This document shows positions 9,326 through 19,300 of a stretch of DNA of 64,000 nucleotides, piece by piece; position 1 is the first letter of the stretch, and each line of letters begins with the position of its first letter. The notes below the pieces were generated by a model, which saw only the letters and a list, made by a program, of their open reading frames with translations, made no database searches and was not told the DNA's origin. The position numbers and the translations under genes are program-made. The DNA comes from a bacterium (lineage in GTDB: Bacteria; Zixibacteria; MSB-5A5; WJJR01), in NCBI GenBank assembly GCA_021813505.1, contig JAKAKI010000041.1:33074-97073 (forward strand), given 5' to 3'.

Positions 9326-9964
9326 TCAGCCGATTTGCTGATTCGCACTCCCCCCCGCCCGTCCATCAACCCACTCTCGCCACAAGAATGGATATTCTTC
9401 CCAGGATTTACACAGGCCTTTCCTTACGGGATTATTGCAGATGTAGTTGGCCACGTCTCCCACATCCTCGCTTTGCCTCAATACATGGTCATGAGACTCT
9501 GCCTGCCATACCGGGCCCTTGTGATCAAGGCTCTTGACGATCTCGTGAGCAGATACGCTCTTGATCGCTCCAACAATCTCGGGGATGCCGAAGAAGTTGC
9601 CTCTTGCGTCAGCGAGGGGACGATAAAGCAAATGAACGTGATCTGTCATCACAACCGCGCAGAGGAGCTCAAACTTCCGTCCGTTCTCGTGCAGGCAATG
9701 TCCAAGGATGATCTTGCGTGCCTCGACCGGCAGATACCAGCGTCGGTAGCTGGCAAATGTCACCAAGATTACGCGTCCCTCACCTTGAAAGTGTGGGAGT
9801 CGGCGGCGGTAGAAAGACTTCGCAAATCTCGCCAACGGCAATCGAGTTGGATCGTCGGGCTGCTCTTGCGTTTCAGATGTGTCCACGGGTTGCTCTTGAT
9901 GAACCAATTCCCGGTTGAGCCCGGCCAATACAAACTGCAAACCTGCAGAGCCTGAAGCAATCAC
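9326..9964 (-). CDS. REP-associated tyrosine transposase (RAYT, IS200-like Y1)
   Basis: A Y1-type HUH single-strand DNA transposase of up to 212 residues. The HUH pair is H109-V-H111 in MTDHVHLLYRP, and the probable nucleophile is Y174 in NYICNNPVRKGL. A conserved LPHFQGEGRVILVTFA segment opens the domain near residue 55. RAYT proteins cut and move REP palindromes, and this gene lies between two copies of a palindromic unit, which fits that role. The upstream start is uncertain: the first in-frame start is a GTG at 9964 with no clear ribosome-binding site, and the conserved domain begins only near residue 43. No frameshift is seen, so it may be active. Terminal sequences of IS200/IS605 elements were not identified. 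Confidence 0.85.
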   Translation of the reverse strand: MIASGSAGLQFVLAGLNRELVHQEQPVDTSETQEQPDDPTRLPLARFAKSFYRRRLPHFQGEGRVILVTFASYRRWYLPVEARKIILGHCLHENGRKFELLCAVVMTDHVHLLYRPLADARGNFFGIPEIVGAIKSVSAHEIVKSLDHKGPVWQAESHDHVLRQSEDVGDVANYICNNPVRKGLCKSWEEYPFLWREWVDGRAGGSANQQIG

Positions 9965-9993
9965 TTATTCAATCAATACAAACGAAGCCAAAT

Positions 9994-10244
9994 GTGGCGC
10001 GGGCGCCCTCGCCCGCGTTCGGCGCGGAGCGCCGAATCTCTTTGCGCGACGGACAGAGTGTTGCACGTGCAAGCAAAGAGTCCGGGCTGCGCCCGGACCG
10101 CGGCCGAGGGCGGCCGCGCCACATAGAATTCGGCCTAGGTTAAGTCTCCGGCGTTCAAAGTTCCTTCAGGTGTTATTGTAGTGAAGTCAGGGAATTTAGA
10201 ATGTGGCGCGGGCGCCCTCGCCCGCGTTCGGCGCAAAGCGCCGA
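9994..10244. repeat. REP-like palindromic unit, right of RAYT
   Basis: A full palindrome (9994-10123) and half copy (10203-10244) match the unit at 9050-9301. The 79-nt spacer (10124-10202) is a diverged version of the left spacer, sharing AGAATTC at its start and GTGTT/GTAG further in. Together the two units form imperfect direct repeats around the transposase gene. The rest of 9965-10335 holds the terminator at 10275-10313 and no gene. Confidence 0.8.
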
Positions 10245-10274
10245 ATTCCTTCGCAGTTTCCCTATTCCAGGTCC

Positions 10275-10313
10275 AAAACAAAAGCCCCGTCCCGGTTTCC
10301 CAGGACGGGGCTT
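10275..10313 (-). terminator. rho-independent terminator of the giant adhesin-like gene
   Basis: Read on the minus strand, AAGCCCCGTCC pairs with GGGACGGGGCTT around a short loop, followed by TTGTTTT. It lies 23 bp beyond the stop of the 10.5-kb gene, a textbook intrinsic terminator. Confidence 0.85.
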
Positions 10314-10335
10314 CGTACTTCTCCTTTGAACAGGC

Positions 10336-13300
10336 CTACTTCACCAGGATCATCTTCTTCGTCGCCGTGAATGCCTTCGCTTCCAAGCGATAGAAGTAGA
10401 CACCCGACGCAAGCGGTTGACCGGATTGGTCGGCGCCATCCCAGGCAACCTGTACCGAACCCTGGCCGTTGCCGGCGAACGTTCGGACTGTCTGGCCTGT
10501 AATGTTGTAGACCGAAAGCTTCCAATCCGTTTGCTCCTTCAAGCTGAACTGTATCACCGTGCCCGCGTTGAACGGGTTCGGATAGTTCTGCAGGAGCGTG
10601 TACTCGCCCGGGATGCCTCTGTCGACCGATGTGCTCAACAAAGCGCCCTGCGCATCGGACATCTGGATGTCGGTGAGCTCAATCGTCCCCTCGCCGGTGA
10701 CCGGAATCGAGAGGATTTCATTAACGCCCGCGGCGATCCTGGCCCCCTTGACGCTGGTGGCCGGCGCCAGCAGGACACGCAATTCACCATTGGTGGCTTT
10801 CGAAGTCAGGACCATCTGCGAGGCGGCCGCACTCAGTGCCGGTGTGCCCGGTGTAAGTCCGGAATACCGGAAGGTCAGCAACGCCGCGCCGACTTCGGCG
10901 AGCGAGTTGGTGCTCACCAGAGCGCGATGATCGCTGATCTGAACCGTCGCTTCGGCCTTCTGAGCAAACGGCGCCAGTTTCGGATTGCCGCCCGCCGGGA
11001 AGGGTTGCGCATCACCGGTGATGATTCGGATCAGGTAGACCAGATCGGCCACTGTCAGCACGATCCCGTCGTCGTTGATGTCCGTCGACAGAATCTGCAC
11101 CGCCTTCAGGGCCGGATCGCTCGACAGCACGCCGATCCCTTCGATAAAGTAGCGGCTGAAGAGAACCGCGTCGGCCACGGAATTCGCCACGCCGTCGAGG
11201 TTCAGGTCGCCACGGTCATCCGGCGGTGGAATGATGCCGATCGTGCCACCGCTGAAGCAGACGGCGGGACGAGGCCGGAATCCCGGCTTGGGATTCGACA
11301 AACACGCGGGTTCGATGCCGTCGATTTCCACAAATGCGGTGTCGCCCGTCTTGCTCGAGATGATGTTGTCGGTGCAGTCGAACGAACAGAAGTTGATGGC
11401 GATGCACTGATCGATGAAGTTGCGATCCGAAGTCACGACGAAGGTCAGATCGGCAATCGAACCAACCGGACGATACGACGCCGGTGATGGATGCAATGCC
11501 GGCCCGTTGTCCAGATCGGCCAGGGCCACCAGATGAATCATTCCGGTCGGGCATGGGCCGCCACAGTTGCCGGTGCTGCCAAATCGGTAGGTGAAGTACT
11601 CCCACTCCGCGATGGCGGCGCCTCTGTTCACTCCGGTCAGGCGCAGAGCCGTCGGGTCGTAGCACAACAGCAGATCGAATCCGCCGATATCAACGCTCAG
11701 CCCGTCGATCATGATCGGCATCGTCACGGTCTGCCCGGACAGTGCCGGAATCGTGCCCGCCGGCGTTGCGCGCTGGGTGGCAGACTTCTGTGATACTGGG
11801 GCCAGCGCATCCGGGCCGCCCACAGAAACCGTGACAAGGCAGGAAGAACACGCCCCTGTCACCAGACTCGTGACCGTGTCCGCCAACCCGCTGCACGCCG
11901 TCACGATAATCGTAACTGTGTCGTACGTGGTTTCATCGCAGGCCACACAAATCTGCGTCGGGCTGATCGATACCACTCCTGGGAAGCCCGTCGCGGTGAT
12001 CGTACAGATTTGATCGTTCGGGCCAACCATGATCGACAGCGGAACGCAGGTCGTGTCGAGTCCCGAACACAGATAGTTGAACCGCAGGACAGGCGGGGTG
12101 AGCTCCGGCTTCTGGATGCAGGTGATAATGACATTCACGGTATCGTAGTCGCTAATACCGCAGCCATCCGTGACCTTGCCGACCAGCGTGTAGGTGCCAG
12201 TGCCGATCGGAATGAAGCACATTTCATTCTGCGCCGTGTCAATCGTTGCCCCCGGAGGACCGGAGACGAATGATTCCACCAATCCGTTCATGCCGTCGGG
12301 ATCGGAGACACTGTATGGCACGCAAACCCGCGTCTGTGTGCATTGCATCAGATTGATGTCCGCGCCAAACGAGATCGTCGGCACTGAGTTCGGCGTCACC
12401 GTGACCACGGCGTCGTCAGTGGCGGTGCAACCATTCGCCGGATTCTTGACTGTCAGCGTATACGTGCCGCCGGCATTCACGACCGGTGTGGGAGTCGTCC
12501 CGCCCGAAACAATGTTCCCGCCGCCGCTGGCCGCCCAGCTGTACTGGGCACCCGGTGTCGAGGAGGAACCGTTCAAGGTCACCTGCGTGATCAGGCAGGT
12601 CAGGACTTTGTCCGGACCCGCGTTCGCATTCGCACCGTTGACGTTGTAGTTGATGACCGCGATGCACGAGTCAGTGCAGCCGGTGGCGGTGATCGTCACG
12701 AATACTGTCTTGTTCCCCGGGGTGTTGTAACGGGCGAACGCCGTCCCCTGTCCACTCGCCGGCGCCGGCGACCACAGATAAGTAACGCCGGTCGACGGAG
12801 TGGAGGCCACAGAGGCAGTCGCCATGAGACTGTCGCACGTGATTTCGTCGCCGCTGCAGCTCAGCGCCGGCTTAGCGATATTCTGTGTAACGATTGTGAC
12901 ATCACTGGCCACGCAGCCATTTACCGGATCGGTTACCGTAAGAGTGTAAGTTCCCGGCGCATCAGCCAGCGGCGTTGCCGTGGCCCCACCAGAGACGATG
13001 TGACCACCGCCTGATGCCACCCAATTGAATGTTGCGCCTGCGGTGCTCGATGATCCGTCCAGCGTAACTTGCGTGACAATACAGGTGAGAACCTTGTCCC
13101 CACCGGCAGAAGCGTTCGGCACAGTCACGTTCTGAGTCACCAGGGCCGTGTCGACGGCGATGCAACCGTTCGTCGGATCCGTGACCACGATCGAGTATGA
13201 ACCAGCCGCGTCAACCAGTGCCGTTGCGGTCATGCCGCCCGATACAATGTGGCCACCGTTGAACGCCACCCAACTGAATGTCGCGCCCGGTGTGGTCGAT

Positions 13301-16300
13301 GATCCCGCCAGTGTCACTTGCGCCGCTGCGCAAGTCAGAACCTTGTCCGGACCGGCGTTTGCGTTCGGGGCCGCAATATTCTGCGTCACCAGTGCAACAT
13401 CGGTCGCGGTGCAACCATTGGCCGGATCGGTGACAGTCAGCGTGTATGTCCCGGCCGCGTCAACCAGCGGGGTTGCCGTGGTGGCGCCGGAAACGATGTG
13501 CCCGCCTGCCGATGCCGCCCAACTGAACGTTGCGCCCGGCGTGGCGGAGGAGCCGCTGAGATTGATCTGCGTCACCGAGCAAGTCAGGACCTTGTCGATA
13601 CCCGCATCCGCGTTCGGCGGTGTGATATTCTGGGTCACGATCGCCACATCGGTCGCGGTGCAACCGTTGGCCGGATTCTTCACGGTCAGCGTGTATGTGC
13701 CAGCGGCGTTGACCAGCGGCGTGGCGGTGCCGGCTCCGGAGACGATGTTGCCGCCGCCCGAGGCCGCCCAGCTATAGATCGCGCCTGGCGTCGTGGACGA
13801 ACCGTCCAGAGCCAGCGACGTGATCGTGCAGGTCAGGACTTTATCAGGTCCCGCGTTGGCATTCGTGTTGTTGATGTTCTGGGTGATCACGGCCTCGCAC
13901 GAATCCTTGCAGCCGGTCGCCAGAATGGTGACCACGACCTTCTTGTTGCCCGGTGTGTCATAGCGCGCAAATGCCGTCCCCTGGCCGGAAAGCGGCGCCG
14001 GTGACCAGGCGTAGCTGATGCCAGTCGACGGAGCCGACGACACGCTGGCCGTGGCATTGAGGCTGTCGCAGGTCAATTCATCACCCGCGCAACTGAGCAG
14101 AGGCTTCGTGATATTCTGTGTGATAACGGCGTTGCACGAGTCTTTGCACCCGGTCGCCGTGATCGTCACAATCACCCATTTGGTCCCCGGCGTGTCATAA
14201 CGCGCGTGCGCGGTGCCCTGGCCGCTGATCGGCGCCGGACTCCACACATAACTGACGCCCGTCGACGGTGTCGAAGTGACGTCCGCAGAAGCGAGCAGAC
14301 TGTCGCAGGTAAGTTCGTCACCGCTGCAGTTCAGCACCGGCTTGGTCACGTCCTCGGTCACCAGCGCGACATCGGTCGCGGTGCAACCATTCACAGGATC
14401 AGTCACGGTCAGTGTGTAAGTTCCCGGAGCATCGACGAGCGGGGTTGCAGTCGCCGATCCCGACACGATGTTGCCGCCAAGCGAGGCCACCCAACTGAAC
14501 GTGGCGCCGACTGTGGTCGATGAACCCGACAGGTTGATCTGCGTCACGGAACAATTCAGAGCTTTGTCCGAACCAGCGTCGGCGTTCGGCGGCGTGATAT
14601 TCTGCGTCACCAATGCCACGTCCGCGGCGGTGCAGCCATTGGCTGGATCGGTTACGGTCAGCGTGTATGTCCCCGCCGCGTTAACCAGCGGTGCCGCGGT
14701 CGTGGCGCCGGACACGATATTCCCGCCGGCAGAAGCGGCCCAACTAAACGTTGCACCAGGAGTGCTCGAGGAACCCGACAGATTGATCTGCGTCACCGTG
14801 CAGGTCAGGACCTTATCCGTTCCCGCATCCGCATTCGGGGCCGCCAGATTCGCTGTGACCAGCGCTGTATCTTTCGCTGTGCAACCGTTAACCGGATCGG
14901 TAACGGTTAGCTCGTAGGTTCCCGCCGCGTCAACCACCGGCGTCGCCGTGCCGCCGCCCGAAACGATATTTCCGCCCGCGCTGGCTGCCCAGCTAAAGGT
15001 GGCGCCCGGCGTGGTGGACGAGCCGCCCAGTGTCGTCTGCGGCGCGGCGCAAGTAATGATTTGGTCTGCTCCGGCACTGACGTTCGGCGGCGCGATGTTC
15101 AATGTCACCAGTGCCACATCGCTTGCGGTGCAACCGTTCGAAGGATCGGTTACAGTCAATGTGTAGGTACCGGCCGCGTCCACCAACGGCGTCTCGGTGT
15201 TAGCACCGGAAACGATATTTCCGCCGGCTGACGCCACCCAACTGAATGTCGCGTACGGTGTGGTCGATGATCCGAGCAGATAGACCTGTGTAGTCGTGCA
15301 AGTGAGCACATCATCAGTTCCCGCGTCGGCGTTGGGAGCGGCAACGTTTTGCGAGACCAGCGCCGTGTCAGCCGCCGTGCAACCGTTGGCCGGATCAGTA
15401 ACGGTCAGAACGTAGGTTCCCGCCGCGTTGACCAGCGGTGTCGCCGTCGTCCCGCCCGAGACAACGTTGCCGCCACCGGAAGCCGCCCACGAGAACGTGG
15501 CGCCCGGTGTGCTGGAGGATCCGCTCAGATTGATCTGTGTCACGGTGCAAGTCAGGATCTTGTCGATCCCGGCGCTGACGTTCGGCTTGACAATGTTCTG
15601 CGTCACCAGCGCCACGTCACTGATCGTGCAACCGTTCGCGGGATTGGTCACCGTCAGTGTGTACGTGCCGGCGGCATCGACGGTCGGCGTCGCAGTGGAT
15701 GCGCCGGAGACAATGTTCCCGCCGCCGCTCGCCACCCAGCTAAACAGCGCTCCCGGTGTCGTCGAGGATCCGTCGAGCGTGACTTGCGTCACCGTGCAGG
15801 TCAGAATCTTGTCCGGACCGGCATCGGCGTGTGTGTTGTTGGTATTCGTGGTGATGACCGCGTCGCACGAATCAGAGCAACCCGTGGCGGTGATGGTCAC
15901 GACCACCCGCTTGGTCCCCGCGCTGTTGAAGCGCGCGTTCGCGGTGCCCTGGCCGCTCACCGGTGATCCGTACCAGAAGTACGTCACTCCCGTGGACGGA
16001 GTCGAGGTCACTGTTGCCGAAGCTAAGAGACTGTCACAGGTCAGTTCGTCACCGGTGCAGCTAAGAGACGGCTTGGTTGTGCTCAACGTAACCAGTGCCA
16101 CATCGGTCGCCGTGCAACCGTTGGCCGGATCGGTCACGGTCACGGTGTAAGTACCGGCGGCATCGACCAGCGGTGTTGCCGTGCTGGCGCCCGACACGAT
16201 GTTTCCGCCCAGTGACGCCACCCAACTGAAGGTCGCGCCCGGAGTCGTCGAGGACCCTGAGAGATTGATCTGGGTCACAGCACAAGTGAGAACCTTGTCC

Positions 16301-19300
16301 GGACCGGCATCGGCGTTCGGCGCCGTTGTATTCAGTGTGACCAACGCGACGTCTGTCGCGGTGCAGCCATTAGCTGGATCGGTAACAGTCAGCGTGTAAG
16401 TGCCCACGGCATCGACCAGCGGTGTCGCTGTGGTGGCTCCCGAGACGATATTCCCGCCGCCCGAAGCCGCCCAACTGAAGGTCGCGCCCGGTGTCGTCGA
16501 GGAACCTGCCAGATTCACCTGAGTCACGGTGCAGGTCAGCACCTTGTCTGGTCCGGCATTCGCATTCGGCGGTGTGACGTTGAGCGTAACCAGCGCGACG
16601 TCGGTTGCGGTGCATCCGTTCGCTGGATCAGTCACCGTCAGCGTGTATGTCCCCGCGGCGTCAATCAGCGGTGTGGCGGTCGTCGCACCGGAAACGATAT
16701 TCCCGCCGAGTGTCGCCGCCCAACTGAAGGTCGCGCCCGGCGTCGTCGAGGAACCCGCCAGATTGATTTGCGTAACCGAGCAGGTGAGCACTTTATCAGG
16801 ACCGGCGTTGGCGTTCGGTGCCGCAACATTGAGCGTCACCAGGGCGACATCGGTTGCGGTGCAACCATTCGCTGGATCGGTAACGGTCAGCGTGTATGTG
16901 CCCGCCGCGTTAACCAGCGGCGTTGCAGTTGCGGCGCCGGACACGATGTTCCCGCCGAAGGACGCGACCCAACTGAATGTCGCGCCTGGAGTGGTGGATG
17001 ATCCGGAAAGATTTACCTGGGTGACCGAACACGTCAGAACCTTGTCCGTTCCCGCATTAGCATTTGGAGGTGTGGCATTGAGTGTGACCAGCGCCACGTC
17101 GGTGGCGGTGCATCCGTTCGCCGGATCGGTCACCGTGAGTGTGTAGGTCCCGGCGGCATCAACCAGCGGTGTCGCCGTCGTTGCACCGGAAACAATATTC
17201 CCGCCAAGCGTTGCCACCCAACTGTAGGTTGCTCCCGGCGTGGTCGAAGAACCGGCGAGATTGATCGATGTCACCGTGCAGGTCAGGACCTTATCGGGTC
17301 CGGCGGCCGCGTTCGGGGTCGCAACATTCAGCGTCACCAGTGCAATGTCCGTTGCTGTGCAACCATTCGCCGGATCGGTTACTGTCAGAGTGTAAGTTCC
17401 CGCCGCATCCACGAGCGGTGCCGCGGTGGCCGCGCCCGAGACGATATTTCCGCCCGCCGAGGCAACCCAACTAAACGTCGCACCCGGCGTTGTTGAGGAA
17501 CCGGAGAGGTTGATCGACGTTACCGCGCACGTCAAAACTTTGTCGGCGCCCGCGTTGGCGTTTGGTGCCGTCGCATTCAGCGCTACCAGTGCGACATCCG
17601 TCGCCGTGCAACCGTTGGCAGGATCGGTCACGGTAACGGTGTATGTTCCGGCGGCATTAACCAAGGGTGTGGCCGTCGCCGCGCCAGACACGATGTTTCC
17701 GCCGAAGGAAGCCACCCAACTGAACGTGGCACCCGGGGTGGTGGAGGAACCTGCCAGATTGATCTGAGTCACCGCGCAAGTCAGGACTTTGTCCGCACCG
17801 GCGTCAGCGTTGGGAGCGGTGACATTCAGCGTCACCAGCGCGACGTCTGTCGCCGTGCATCCGTTCGCAGGATCGGTAACGGTGAGTGTGTATGTTCCGG
17901 CTGCATCAACCAGCGGTGTCGCAGTCGCAGCGCCGGAGACGATGTTCCCGCCGGCCGACGCGACCCATGCAAACGTGGCGCCGGGAGTCGTCGAAGACCC
18001 GCTGAGAGCCACTTGAGTCACCGCGCACGTCAGAACCTTGTCGACGCCCGCATTGGCGTTTGGCGCCGCGACGTTCGACGTCACAATTGCGGCATCCGTC
18101 GCCGTGCATCCGTTCGCTGGATCGGTCACGGTGAGCGTGTAGGTGCCGGCGGCGTTCACCAGCGGCGTCGCGGTGGTCGCGCCCGAAACAATGTTTCCAC
18201 CGGCCGAGGCGACCCAGCTAAACGTCGCGCCGGGTGTGGCCGATGAACCGCTCATGTTAATCTGTGTTACTGCGCAGGTCAGGACCTTATCAGGACCTGC
18301 ATTGGCATTCGGGACGGTCACATTCTGCGTGATCACTGCGTCACACGAGTCCTTGCAACCAGTGGCTATGAATGTCACCACGACCTTCTTGCTGCCGGGG
18401 GCATTGTATCGGGCAACTGCCGTTCCCTGGCCGCTCGCCGGGGCTGGAGACCAGAGATAGCTCACGCCAGTCGATGGAGTGGACGTCACTGTCGCCGACG
18501 CTTCCAAACTGTCGCAGGTCAACTCGTCGCCGCTGCAACTCAAAACGGGCTTCGTCATGTCGACCGTGACCGCTACAGTGTCGTAATCATCGGCGCTGCA
18601 TGGGTCGGTCGCCTTGACAATGATCGTGTAGCTGCCTGCCGCCGCCGGGGTAAAGCAGATCTTGTTGTTCAGAATATCGATCGTGGCTCCGGCCGGAGCA
18701 CTAACCAGTGCCTCAACCAAACCCGCCAGCCCATCGGGATCAGACAGCGCGTAGGTGACACAGATCTGGGCGGCAATGCACTGGGCTACTGTCGTGTCGT
18801 TGCCGAACGCGATGAGCGGTGCGCTGTTGGCCGTCTTGGTGACAATTACCGTGTCCTTATCAATCACCCCGCACGAGTCGGTCACCGTCACGATGATTGT
18901 GTCAGGATCGGAAGTCGTGGCCGAGTAGTAGACCGAATCACCCGACAGTGTTCCCTTGCTCGTCGTCTTTGACAGGATGTTGTTGTCGGGGTCGCTAAAT
19001 ACGAACGGCTTGACCGTTATCGTCGCCGGGAGCGAGCAGAGGAAAACACTCTTGTCGGCCGGGCCGGTCACGTCGGGAGGCGAACTAAGATGCACGGTTA
19101 CACAGACCGTGTCGACGTCATCATCGTCCTCTGCAACACCGTTCAAGTAATCGTCGTCGTCCAGCTCGAAGACAAAACAGTAGACCCCCGATGTGTCCGG
19201 CGTGAAGCACCGGACGGAGTCGAATGTGCTGTCGCATGTGAGCTTCGGCATGTATCCCGCTCCCGACAGCTTGGATAGGTACAGCCTGTCGCGGTCGTCA

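Noticed and set aside
12386-18556. Repeat array as a possible CRISPR or satellite
   Set aside because: The 249-bp period is in frame with a continuous protein and encodes folded Cys-containing domains; there are no short direct repeats with unique spacers and no cas genes.
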